Assembly: GCF_028858725.1 (NCBI RefSeq)
Contig: NC_084766.1
Location: 21,306,501 to 21,370,500 of the forward strand
Origin: Colius striatus
Lineage: Eukaryota; Chordata; Aves; Coliiformes; Coliidae
Direction: 5' to 3'
Length of the DNA: 64,000 nucleotides
Part shown: positions 38,801 to 46,805 of the stretch, in pieces
Layout of the letters: each line of letters begins with the position of its first letter
Position numbering within the stretch: position 1 is the first letter of the stretch
The notes under the pieces: model-generated
What the model was told of the DNA's origin: nothing
Database searches by the model: none
The model's input: the letters and a program-made list of their open reading frames with translations, nothing else
Position numbers and translations under genes: made by a program

Positions 38801-39291
38801 ACTATCAGTATAAGATTGATTCTCTAGTCAATGTTTACATTTGAGGCCAGGAATTCTTTACTTATAGAGATTCTTTACATGTTTTCAATCCAAGTAAATT
38901 ACTTGTTTAATTGTTCCTAACATGAGCTAGTGCAAATACACAATGAACCACCATGATTTTTTTTCTGAATTCATTGAGGTGGCTATAACCAACACTTGTG
39001 GTATTTGTGTTCAACAGAACTTGAACCAGTAGGATTAGGATAAATGTTTCTTTTACAGTGTTTCTTATTTAAGTAAAGTTTAAATGAAAATGTGTAGGCA
39101 GTAGTGCTCTGCTTCTATTGTGTTATTATTATTAAATGTGCTTTGTTGGGGATTTTAAAAATTATTTTAGGTTACCTGTGGCCCACACCTGCTTCAACCA
39201 GCTTTGTCTCCCTCCTTATAAGAACAAGAAGGAACTGAAGCAAAAGCTGATCATTGGAATTTCAAATGCAGAGGGTTTTGGTCTAGAATAA
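5656..39291 (+). CDS. HECTD2: HECTD2, HECT-type E3 ubiquitin-protein ligase (21 coding exons)
   Basis: HECT E3 ligases accept ubiquitin from an E2 on a C-terminal cysteine as a thioester and pass it to a substrate lysine. The spliced frame is join(5656-5892, 11090-11219, 15729-15867, 18283-18385, 19263-19352, 19915-19979, 21044-21089, 22180-22289, 23655-23803, 25274-25397, 27031-27127, 27978-28085, 29911-30043, 33486-33574, 34565-34723, 35150-35224, 36212-36299, 36536-36642, 37775-37890, 38485-38628, 39171-39291), giving 809 aa. Phases agree at every junction and every intron is GT-AG. The protein matches recalled human HECTD2 (776 aa) along its length. The extra 33 residues lie in the N-terminal exon. 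The N-lobe carries GEAGLDMGGLTKEWF in exon 13. The C-lobe carries the AHTCFNQLCLPPY catalytic loop in exon 21, with Cys777 as the thioester residue, and the protein ends EGFGLE. Residues 1-120 are low-complexity and acidic; residues about 160-460 are the conserved HECTD2-specific helical region. The start is chosen because MS...REKLPPI parallels the human N-terminus. Identification is very secure; expression and substrates cannot be read from DNA. Confidence 0.96.
5893..11089 (+). other. HECTD2: HECTD2 intron 1 (5.2 kb)
   Basis: The largest intron. Its first ~70 bases are still CpG island; the rest is AT-rich with a T-run at 6058-6074. No recognisable repeat or coding exon was noticed. First introns often hold regulatory elements, but none can be named here. 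Confidence 0.85.
11090..11219 (+). CDS. HECTD2: HECTD2 exon 2 (residues 80-123)
   Basis: Acceptor TTACAG|GG and donor AATG|GTAAGA; it enters in phase 0 and leaves one base. It encodes a Ser/Lys-rich segment that aligns with human residues from GLDRGAK to PNIKN. Confidence 0.93.
11220..15728 (+). other. HECTD2: HECTD2 intron 2 (4.5 kb)
   Basis: AT-rich unique-looking sequence with an A-run near 14758-14772. Short open frames inside show no homology that I recognise. Confidence 0.85.
15729..15867 (+). CDS. HECTD2: HECTD2 exon 3 (residues 123-169)
   Basis: Acceptor AATAAG|TG and donor TTCA|GTAAGT. It encodes the CLDVRQKQR motif and a proline-rich linker ending KTVKDFQ, all strongly matching HECTD2. 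Confidence 0.95.
18283..18385 (+). CDS. HECTD2: HECTD2 exon 4 (residues 169-203)
   Basis: Acceptor TTTCTAG|GGAT; donor TTTAAG|GTAGAA. Includes SSGDWKAVHDFY, the start of the conserved helical region N-terminal to the HECT domain. Confidence 0.96.
19263..19352 (+). CDS. HECTD2: HECTD2 exon 5 (residues 204-233)
   Basis: Acceptor TTCACAG|AAG; donor ATACT|GTAAGT; exactly 30 codons, phase 0 at both ends. Includes FNTIEDSGIN. Because it is symmetrical, skipping it would keep the frame. Confidence 0.96.
19915..19979 (+). CDS. HECTD2: HECTD2 exon 6 (residues 234-255)
   Basis: Acceptor CCCATAG|CCT after a long pyrimidine tract; donor AAAGG|GTAATT. Encodes PQDVQKSVLKG and the LLQEWKG end. Confidence 0.96.
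21044..21089 (+). CDS. HECTD2: HECTD2 exon 7 (residues 255-270), 46-nt exon
   Basis: Very short exon between acceptor TTCTTAG|GCC and donor TTACAG|GTAAGA. Encodes PRTKDDLRAYCILLQ. It is too short to appear as a free-standing open frame and is supported by homology and phase on both sides. Confidence 0.95.
22180..22289 (+). CDS. HECTD2: HECTD2 exon 8 (residues 271-307)
   Basis: Acceptor TTTTTCAG|AAT; donor AAAAA|GTAAAA, an A-rich, weaker donor. Encodes NPQFSNTSTYVIYAHLLRQ and EADHHFLVHW. Confidence 0.95.
23655..23803 (+). CDS. HECTD2: HECTD2 exon 9 (residues 307-357)
   Basis: The acceptor is TTTAG|GATTTCACAG. A second AG nine bases downstream would remove three residues (ISQ), but the upstream AG is the one in phase with exon 8 and with human KKLSQKRF. 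Donor TTTA|GTAGGT. Includes FISLRLFPAKPEEFPP and WWIPSAAKVLAL. Confidence 0.94.
23829..23893. repeat. TATG/TG-rich microsatellite
   Basis: Imperfect run of TATG, TGTG and CATA units starting 25 bases past exon 9, including three perfect TATG units in a row. Likely length-variable between individuals. Confidence 0.7.
25274..25397 (+). CDS. HECTD2: HECTD2 exon 10 (residues 357-398)
   Basis: Acceptor TTTGTAG|ATG; donor TCACAG|GTAAGA. Includes SYTDFYNSTLDHIDLMEEYH, the most conserved stretch of the pre-HECT region. Confidence 0.96.
26875..26936 (+). mobile_element. CR1 LINE 3'-end fragment (intron 10)
   Basis: Shows the CR1 tail signature: TTGGTCTAGGTGATCTTTC, then AAGGTCCCTTCTAACC and a terminal GATTCTCTGAAT. 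Short, diverged and 5'-truncated. Confidence 0.75.
27031..27127 (+). CDS. HECTD2: HECTD2 exon 11 (residues 398-430)
   Basis: Acceptor TTCTCAG|GTT; donor GCACGG|GTAAGT. Encodes FSFCQYPFIISIAAKK and IIQRDSEQQM. Confidence 0.96.
27978..28085 (+). CDS. HECTD2: HECTD2 exon 12 (residues 431-466)
   Basis: Acceptor CAAATAG|CAA; donor GATGAG|GTAAGA; 36 codons, phase 0 at both ends. Encodes QSLVDKVSRR and VRRTHLVSDSLDE, leading into the HECT domain. Confidence 0.96.
29911..30043 (+). CDS. HECTD2: HECTD2 exon 13, start of HECT N-lobe (residues 467-511)
   Basis: Acceptor GCAATAG|CTA; donor TTATG|GTGAGT. Encodes LKKKLKVTFVGEAGLDMGG and LTKEWFLLLIRQIFHPDYG, the family signature at the start of the N-lobe, which binds the E2. 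Confidence 0.97.
30044..33485 (+). other. HECTD2: HECTD2 intron 13 (3.4 kb)
   Basis: AT-rich, with an 11-bp inverted repeat (GAATTCACAC / GTGTGAATTC) at 30840-30869 and an unusually GC-rich patch at about 33235-33420 just before exon 14. No repeat family recognised. Confidence 0.85.
33486..33574 (+). CDS. HECTD2: HECTD2 exon 14, HECT N-lobe (residues 511-540)
   Basis: Acceptor CCCACAG|GC. Ends LVGA at donor GCT|GTATCCTTT, a U12-type splice site. Encodes MFTYHKDSHCHWFSSF and NYSEFRLVG. The last residue (Ala) is Ile in human as I recall it. Confidence 0.94.
33575..34564 (+). other. HECTD2: U12-type (minor spliceosome) intron 14, GT-AG subtype
   Basis: The 5' splice site GTATCCTTT at 33575-33583 is a full match to the U12 consensus. 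A perfect U12 branch-site core TCCTTAAC sits at 34542-34549, about 16 nt before the acceptor AG (34563-34564). There is no strong polypyrimidine tract next to the acceptor, as usual for this class. Of the 20 introns it is the only one with these signals. A short CR1 3' end lies inside it at about 34090-34141. Confidence 0.9.
34090..34141 (+). mobile_element. CR1 LINE 3'-end fragment (U12 intron)
   Basis: CAGTTGGACCAAATGATCAT followed by AGATCTCTTCCAACTGAACT and CTATTCTA matches the + orientation CR1 tail. About 50 bp and diverged. Confidence 0.7.
34565..34723 (+). CDS. HECTD2: HECTD2 exon 15, HECT N-lobe (residues 541-593)
   Basis: Begins directly after the U12 acceptor with LMGLAVYNSITLDIRFPP; donor ATGCCT|GTAAGT; 53 codons, phase 0 at both ends. 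Also encodes CCYKKLLSPPIVP and DVTLDDL. Confidence 0.96.
35150..35224 (+). CDS. HECTD2: HECTD2 exon 16 (residues 594-618)
   Basis: Acceptor TATCATAG|GAA; donor TTTCAG|GTCATT, which is weak at +3 and +5. 25 codons in phase 0 encode ELAHGLSELLSYEGNVEKDF. Symmetrical with a weak donor, so it could be skipped in frame. Confidence 0.94.
36212..36299 (+). CDS. HECTD2: HECTD2 exon 17 (residues 619-648)
   Basis: Acceptor TTCTTTAG|GTT; donor GGAAAG|GTAATT. Encodes VFQEEFGVIKSYNLKP and VTNQNRK. Confidence 0.96.
36536..36642 (+). CDS. HECTD2: HECTD2 exon 18 (residues 648-683)
   Basis: Acceptor TTTTCAG|AATATG; donor TTACTG|GTAAGA. Encodes EYVQLYVDFLINKSIYKQF and AAFYYGFHSVCAS. Confidence 0.96.
37775..37890 (+). 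CDS. HECTD2: HECTD2 exon 19, end of N-lobe (residues 684-722)
   Basis: Acceptor CTGGCAG|CTG; donor ATACG|GTAGGC. Encodes LLRPEEVEILVCGSPELDM, the typical HECT element before the hinge, then LQRSTQYEGY. Confidence 0.96.
38485..38628 (+). CDS. HECTD2: HECTD2 exon 20, HECT hinge and C-lobe (residues 722-770)
   Basis: Acceptor AAAATAG|ATACTT; donor AATTG|GTAAGA. Encodes YFWDVVLGFSLDLQKKLLHF, TGSDRVPVGGM and the C-lobe strand DLNFKI. The split last codon TG|G gives Trp where human has Cys as I recall it. Confidence 0.96.
39171..39291 (+). CDS. HECTD2: HECTD2 exon 21 with catalytic cysteine and stop
   Basis: Acceptor ATTTTAG|GTTACC. Encodes LPVAHTCFNQLCLPPY. The thioester Cys is TGC at 39190-39192 (residue 777), 32 residues from the end, as in human HECTD2 (Cys744 of 776). 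The protein ends EGFGLE then TAA at 39289-39291. Confidence 0.97.
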
Positions 39292-41710
39292 AGTGAAATA
39301 CTTCAAGAACAGCATTTTTATGTAGCATTCACTCTCTTCTAATTGTGCCTTTAAGCTTTTTGTTGTTATGTCTCTTGATACTGTGCCAGTCTTACCCAAC
39401 TTAGATTTTTTTTTTTTTTAATGAAATATGAAGTGTATATTTTTTCCTGAATGGCAATACATTTACTGCTTGCTTTATCACAGAAAGTAGCTTTCTTCAT
39501 ACAAAAAGCTAGTCTGTTTGATGAATGAAACCCAGCTAAGACAATTTCTTATAGTTTGTTTCTGTTTTTTCTTAACAGCACTTTAGCGTTAATCATAATT
39601 CCTTTACATTGCAGGTATCTCAGTGGGAGATAAGATACAGAATGTTTGTTTACTAACTAATCCCAGTGGTGGAACTTTGTCAGTTAAATAATAGAAAAAA
39701 AAAAATACACCATACAGCATGTAGCCATATTTTCCACAAAGTCAAATAGGAATTTTAGTCTTTATAAAATGTATGCAGTTTTAATATTCCAGTTTTCTTT
39801 CTCAATGAAACAGGCTGTCTAAGAAGCATGTAAATAACTGCCTGTGAAAAAATAGGATTTTGATAGTGCCATTTACTGCTAAATAATTATTTTTTATGAA
39901 TAAGAGGTTTTAGATGTTCTATATTTAGCTTTTACCTTGACTGTACAAGAGTGTTAAAAGTGCTTTTTTCAGACTGAGGGCATTCAAGTTCAAACTCACA
40001 GGTATTAATCAGCTGTGTGTTTATTCTTTGAAAACAAACTAACCAGATCTACTGTAGCATTACAGTAAACAAAACAGGATATTTAAAACAAATTTCACAT
40101 ACAATGAAGTATTTCAGGGAAATAATTAAATCCACAACACATGGAAAACTAATATAGTGTATCATGCTGTCACTTTTTTCAGCAACTTTGTTGAAAAACT
40201 TAAGTAAGCTATGACAACAGTGAGTACAGTATCATTCCAGAGGAATGTTGAAACTTTCATTAACTTGAAGGCAAGCATTTAAAGACAATGTTTTGTGGTT
40301 TTGACTGCACAAACTACATGAAAAGAATTCTTGGTATGCCTGCTCTGAGCTAGTTAATTAGGAGCTGGGAAAGAAATATAGATGTAATTTTAAGTCTGGG
40401 TTTTATTCATTAGATGGAAAGAATTTATCAGCATGCAGTATAGTATTTTTTTAATATGAGTAGCTACTGTGTGTTCTATAGATTTTTCTTTCAGCTGAAT
40501 GAGGCCCAGATCATTCGAGACACTTCGGAATCTAACTTACCAGCCTTCTCCATTGATTTCTGCTGGGGCATAGATGCTTAAATATCTTGTAGTGTCTGTA
40601 CTCAATTACTTATTTGCAATAAGACTAAGATATTTTTCTTGTTTTCCTTCTCTGTTATTTACATACAACTAACAGATTTACACATGATGAAAGAATTACT
40701 CTGCCTAATCCATAATTTCAACGCTGTTGTGGATTTTCTTTGATAGTTAAGTGTAGATTTTATTTTATTCTGTTTCCTAGAGAAGGAACTGGAGGTTTTA
40801 CTGTTTTAATAAAGCAGAGATAGATAGTAGGATATTTTAAAATATTTGTCACTGTATTTGTTATGCTCTCCTTGAAACCAGTAGTAAGATTTCCATTGAC
40901 CTGGAACAAAACTAGGTTAGAATGGAGAGCATTAGAAGCAGCATTTCAAACTTGTGCATTTTACATTGTTTCTCCTAAATGGAGATTTTAAAAATTAATT
41001 TCAGTTTACAGGATTTCAGATTTTAAGAAATAACTGAGCTGCACTGAATGAACCAGAGAGCTTCAAACACTGCTGAATTTCTAACAGCTGATTTTGATGT
41101 AGGTAAGAAATCTGGAAATGAACGCTTTCCCCCTTTCCCCTCTCTGTAGAACTGGATTCATGGAAGGTTGACATATGAATGAAAAGCCACACAGTGTATC
41201 TGAAAACATGGCAAATTAGCCAAAATTTTTTTTATGGCTTACACCCAATTTTAATAACTCTTTATCTATTATTGTTAAAAGCTTTATCTTATTTTCACTG
41301 AATTGCACTTTGCCTTGGGTTTAGTTTTATTTATTGAAGCTTTTTTGGTCTACTGTGTAATATTACCTCAGAATTCTATAAAGGCTATTGTATTTGCATT
41401 AGTTTTTAAATAAGATTGTCATTCAATGACATTTTATATATTTCCTGATGTTGATAAATTAAATAGTAAATTTTGTATTTGTTAAACGAAAGCATTGCAC
41501 TGTATTTATGAAATAAGCCTCTGATCATTTTAGAAATTTTCCTTAATGATGTTTTCTTGTTCTTTTGTCTTGCCCTGTTATCCAGCAAGTCTTTTTTTAT
41601 CTCCATCATTGTTTTGTACCGTATGAAGGAAATCTGATTTGTATAAACTCGTTCATTACTAAGTATCTATTTTTATGTATTAAAATTGTGCAGTCATTAA
41701 ATCAAGTATT
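39292..41710 (+). other. HECTD2: HECTD2 3' UTR, 3' limit uncertain
   Basis: AT-rich sequence with no open frame continues from the stop codon. Candidate poly(A) signals are AATAAA at 40808-40813 and ATTAAA at 41679-41684 and 41696-41701. A much more distal AATAAA at 44775-44780 cannot be excluded. Which is used cannot be told from sequence alone. Confidence 0.5.
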
Positions 41711-44700
41711 TAAATTTCTGGCCTCACTTGTTTAATTTCACATTTCCAAAATTGATCGTAACAGGTTTAAAAATGTGACCAACTTATCTGCTTTGGTGCT
41801 ATTTTTCTTTTGAAAAGTTTCCTTTATAGTTTTGTGAAAACATTGCATGGCACACTGAAAAAGAGACTGAGCTGCAACTACTGGGCATATACCCAGAAGT
41901 ATATGCCGTTTTAATAGTCATAATTATAGATGTTGAATTTGCATACCAGGATTTAATTGTGCTATAAAATAGCATGGATCCTTAACTTAATTTTCCTTAT
42001 CTTTGTCTCCTCAGTGGCAGATCACTTTGAGGTTCTAGGACAGACAGAGCCAAGCTGTTGAATCTTTTATCTTTTTCTGACTAATTTTAACACTAAAATC
42101 AGGAGTGGAAGGCAACAAGAACATCATACTTTCTCACGGGCATGGATCCTAATCTCAGGACTGGGATCTAACCAGTTTCAAACTCGCTTGTCTCTTTCTT
42201 GTACCTCTCATGTTACCTACAGATGGCAGCAAAGATGAGGATTGAAACAACTTAATTAGGTGTCACGCTTTCCTCTTAACTAACAGGAGATATTTTAAGT
42301 ACAAATAATGACGAAAGAAGTTGTGTCTTACAAATGTGTATCATAAATAATTTCAGACTTGCAAAATCAGCAAATATTAATTGACTTCTAGTAGATAGAT
42401 AAGGAGCAAGGAGAAGTAGTTGCTTCTGTCTAGTTTTGAAAATGTCTTCTCTTTCCTTCAAGACTTCCCTACTATGTTATGGGGATCAATGACAGACTGC
42501 CAGACCCTCAAAGAGTGTAGATGAGTTGTTATCGATCTCCAAACAATATATTGCCTCAAGACTTGTATTTAGAAAGAGGTTAGAAAACCAAGCTTGCCTT
42601 GTCCTATTCCAAGTGGGAATCAGATGGCTGGTGCTGAGCTTTAAAATTGAAATGCAGTATTTCCTGATGATTTTTTGGCCAAAAGTGGTGAGGTTTCTTC
42701 TCTGTAGTTGGTGTGGTAGCAGTTGACTTGCTCAAAAAGCAAGGGCTATGTCTGTTACTGTTTTTCATAGCTGTGGTATTTAATATTCTTTCAGAATCCT
42801 TTCCTGAAAAGAAATGAAATGTCTTAAAAGACCCTCAAAGCCTCTGTTTTCTTGTCCTGACTGGCAGACTGCATGTGTTTTTCCTTCAAGCACACCTACT
42901 TGTCCTCCAAGAATTTTTTGTTGTTGTTTGGGTAACTTTCTATTCTATCTGGATTTTTTTTTTTTTCCTCATGATCTGTGCTGTTGTATGTGGATTTGAA
43001 GTTCATTGCACTTCTAAAGATTCATAGTGTCTAGGAAAATAATAGCAGGATGCCTCGGAGTGCCACAGTTGTTTCACTTGTGTTAAAATGTTCTAACTCA
43101 TAGTCAGGTGGATTTCATTGTTAAATTAATGACTGAAAATGGGACCCCAGAGATCTGCAACTTTTAAAATGTTACTTAAATTCATATTAAAGTATTTGAA
43201 CCCTGATGGCTTTATGTAAAATATAAGAGGGGAATGGGTGTGGGAAGGGTTGCTATAGTTTGATATAGTTAGTGCATTCATAACTGTAGAACAAGTATTT
43301 GATTCAAAAATTACGTCTGGTAAAGAACTCTGAGGTCAAGGAAAATGCAGAGATGCCTCTGAGGATATGACAGAGAAGCTGCTTGCTCATTAAACTGGAA
43401 GGGTGAGAAAAGTTGGGCAGCACCTAACAAATTCAGTTCTGGACTTTTCTGCAGTACTAATGTTAAACAATATATATGTGCTTGAGAAGAGGATATATAT
43501 TAATGGGTTTGTTGTGTGTTTCAGGAGTTTTATGTTCTACTACAGCAAGGCTTCATTTACCATTTCTTTTTGGTGTCAGTTTTTGTGATTTGCTACTTCA
43601 GGCGAGGGGTGAATAGACTTTTACTTTCTGATGCAATATTTCCTTACTCAATATTATCTAGTTGTCCGAGATGGTCAGTTTTAATTTATACGCTTCTTGT
43701 TCATATGGTGCTTTAACTTTATAGTATACTTTCATATTGATCAGAAGAAGTGCATCTGTTCTCAAAGTCTTTGATAGCTTTACACTAACATCACTGGCTG
43801 CTACCACACCGTGGGTAATAACAATCCAGCCTCTGCTGATCTCTATAGACTTTATTAGAACAGAACTCTCTGTAGCTATGTGTAAGTTATTCGAACTATC
43901 TTGTCAATGAATGAGTTTACTTGATGTACATTCAATCTCTTTGCTTTCGGGGAGAGCTAGAATATTCATTTATATTTCATTTTGAGTTGGTAGCAATACT
44001 GTGGAGGGCAAGAGCTGTGTTTTATGCCCTGAAAAATCAATCCAACTGGGTATAAAGCATCCAAAGCACAGGAGTTATGAAAACAGTGTGGTTTGAACTC
44101 AAATATGTGGGCCTTGGTTTTGTTGTCTTCTCATGATTTTGTATAACCTCACACACCTTATTTTCAAGGTGCTACTGTGGCAGCATGTATACTGATTGGG
44201 GTTTTAATGGTTGGCCTTGATTAGTAGAATGGAATGGGTACATGAACTGGTAACATGACAGAGTGAACACAGAAGGCACATAAATTTGTCATTTCATCTT
44301 GAAATCTCTGTTTCAGAGAATGATCTCCTCTCAAGTCTTTTTGGATTCCAAGATGGAGCAGTATCCTGCTCAGATTTTAAAATTCTTTCACAAGACATAT
44401 TCTGTGATAATAAATGCATCATGTTACTTCTTAAACATTTAACTTCATTAATAGAAAAATTAATTACTGATGGTAGATATGACATGTAAAAGAGATAAGC
44501 AAAAGAAAAATCAGGTTAGTAATGGAAGAGAAAAATCTTTCTTATACAGTAGTTCTATAGAATTGCTTTTGAGTTGCAGAAATCTAATTTTATTCCATTG
44601 TGATTAGTTTAATTTTTCTTATAGTTAATATCTTAGAGATTTTAAGAACTTAAATTATTTTCCTTTTATTCAATAACCATGTTAGGTAAAGCCAAAGCCT

Positions 44701-45174
44701 GAGTGAAATGGTACTATTTTTCCTGTGTGCACTGCTGCATAGGGGTTACTGCATTGTCTAATTGTACTGAAATCAATAAAATGTTCTACATCACTTTTGG
44801 AATTTTAACTTCTGTGGCAATTTTCACAGTGAAGGAAAAGGTTTCCAAGAATTGAAAGCACTTGCTTTTTATTCAAACCAAAGCTTTTAAAGTAATACAC
44901 ATTTCTTCTTGTTGCATATAAACAACCTCATTGCATTTTCTTCTGGGTGGTTTTGGTTTAGGATTCACGGTCTTCGATATATTTCTGTATACTGATTGAA
45001 ATACATTCAGCTATTTTCTCAAATGGCACATTCTGAAAGGTAAATACTCCCTTTACAGTAGCCTGTGCAACTGGAGGTTACTCAAAACCTGTGAAGAAGA
45101 TTCCAAGTTAATAATTTCTTGTTTTGTTGGTTGCCACATAGTGACTGGAATCTCCTGAGCTGTTACAACCAAGC

Positions 45175-45310
45175 TATATTTGAATTACCATGGGGGTGTT
45201 TGTTTTAATCCTGTTGATCATATCCTAGCCTGTGCTAGCTCAGTCTCTACTGGTGACAGGTGTCACATGCTTAAACATGTTTTTGCTCATTTATTTCTTA
45301 CACTGAGATA
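45175..45310 (+). repeat. Diverged direct repeat, copy 1 (unclassified)
   Basis: The core ATTTGAATTACC, a G-run, TTTGTTT, then TTGATC-TATC and TGTCACATGCTT recurs in the same order about 1.5 kb downstream. Edges are fuzzy and similarity decays on both sides. Confidence 0.5.
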
Positions 45311-46668
45311 CTCAATACCCATGAATTGATCCTTTCAAAAAGTGAACTCAGTTTCTTCAGTTATTATAGAATCAAAGCTGTTCACAAAGCATCGACTCAG
45401 CTATGCTGAGAGCTATGTCTTCTGTTCCTCATTCCCTGGGACTTTTTCATGTATAACGTAAGCACATAACCAAAATGTGAGAAGCTGCTATAGGACTTCT
45501 ATATTGAAGTGATAGTGTTGGGATTTGTTGAGCTCTTTGCTTGATTTCCCATCCCCATGAGCTGGCTGTAGCTCTGTGTGGGTTTTTTTTTTTCACTTGT
45601 TTGCAGTGGGTACACTGCAGTTGGGTATCTGAAGGTGACGTTGTTTGCATAGTTTTTCATATCATTAGTTGTTCAAAAGAAAAAATGAATGTCCTAGGTT
45701 TTCTTTGCTTGCCTCCCAGAGCACCAACTGATGCATCAAGGCCTTTGTATTTTATGGTGCAAAAGTTATTCTCTGTTTACCTTTTGCACTTGAGTTTCTT
45801 CTCAGTTTATTTTACTGACTTTATTAGTAGAGCTTATCAATTATATATGACATAAGCAAGGATTCTATGCTTAATCATGCATTCAGTTAGCATTTTCATA
45901 CTTGTAGGTGTACCGTGAAGAAGAAATTACTACTTTCGTGCAGTACAACTGATCCCTGGCTAATTTCTACTGTCATTACTTATAGCAACAATCTGCATTC
46001 TTTGCATAGTGATGCTGCCTTTCCCTATGTTCAGGGTCTACTGTCATTCATAATAAAACAGGTGTGTAATTGTACAATGATAAAGAAAGAGAGGCTTCCA
46101 CTTTAAACTTGCCTAAATTAGAAAATCATTGCTTAAGCTATTTGTGACAATTTTTTTTCCTTTTTTTTTTAACCAGACTTCAGGTTTTATTTTGTATTTT
46201 CTCAAGAGAGGAGTTTAACAGACATTCTAGAACTGAGTTGCCAGGTATAGATGAATTATTTGGCTAGCTCTCTTGTCGATCCTTATCCTAGCTGCGTGCA
46301 ACGTCAGACCTCTATCTGTAGCACATTTTAATAAATCAAAGTTATTCTAATATTATTGAAGAAGACAAAGAAAGCTGTTGAGAACGGATAATGAGGAGTT
46401 GTGTATCTAGGGTGCAATTCACAAATGTGTCTTTGCCTCTTTGAAAAAAAAACAAAGTTAAAACCAGTTAAATACAATGGTCCAAGATGATGTCAGGTGG
46501 AAGAGTAGAGAGTGGCTACACTTCATCTCTTGTTTCTGAGGAGCTCCACAAAGGCTGTGTGTTGAAGACAACCTGTCTGGGAGAAGAATCCCTGTGGGAT
46601 AAGAAGTATGAGTTTCAGATCAATCATTGTCACTTGATCGCTTCCTTTTTTCTTGCTCTTGGCTTATT

Positions 46669-46805
46669 ATTTGAATTACCTTGGGGTTTGTTTGCTTTCT
46701 TTCTATTGATCTTATCACGGTTCATGCTGACCTAGTTTCTTGTAGTGATGGGTTTCACGTGCTTTCAGATTCTCATAATTCACACTTAAATTGAGCAATC
46801 TTGCC
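46669..46805 (+). repeat. Diverged direct repeat, copy 2 (unclassified)
   Basis: Second copy of the repeat at 45175. It shares ATTTGAATTACC, TTGGGGTTTGTTTG, TTGATCTTATC and TTTCACGTGCTT with small indels, roughly two thirds identical by eye. Confidence 0.5.

Larger units (their letters stand above)
34724..39170 (+). other. HECTD2: HECTD2 introns 15-20 between listed exons
   Basis: Six short introns of 236 bp to 1.1 kb (intron 17, 36300-36535, is the shortest). Unique-looking AT-rich DNA with GT-AG ends; nothing else recognised. Confidence 0.85.
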
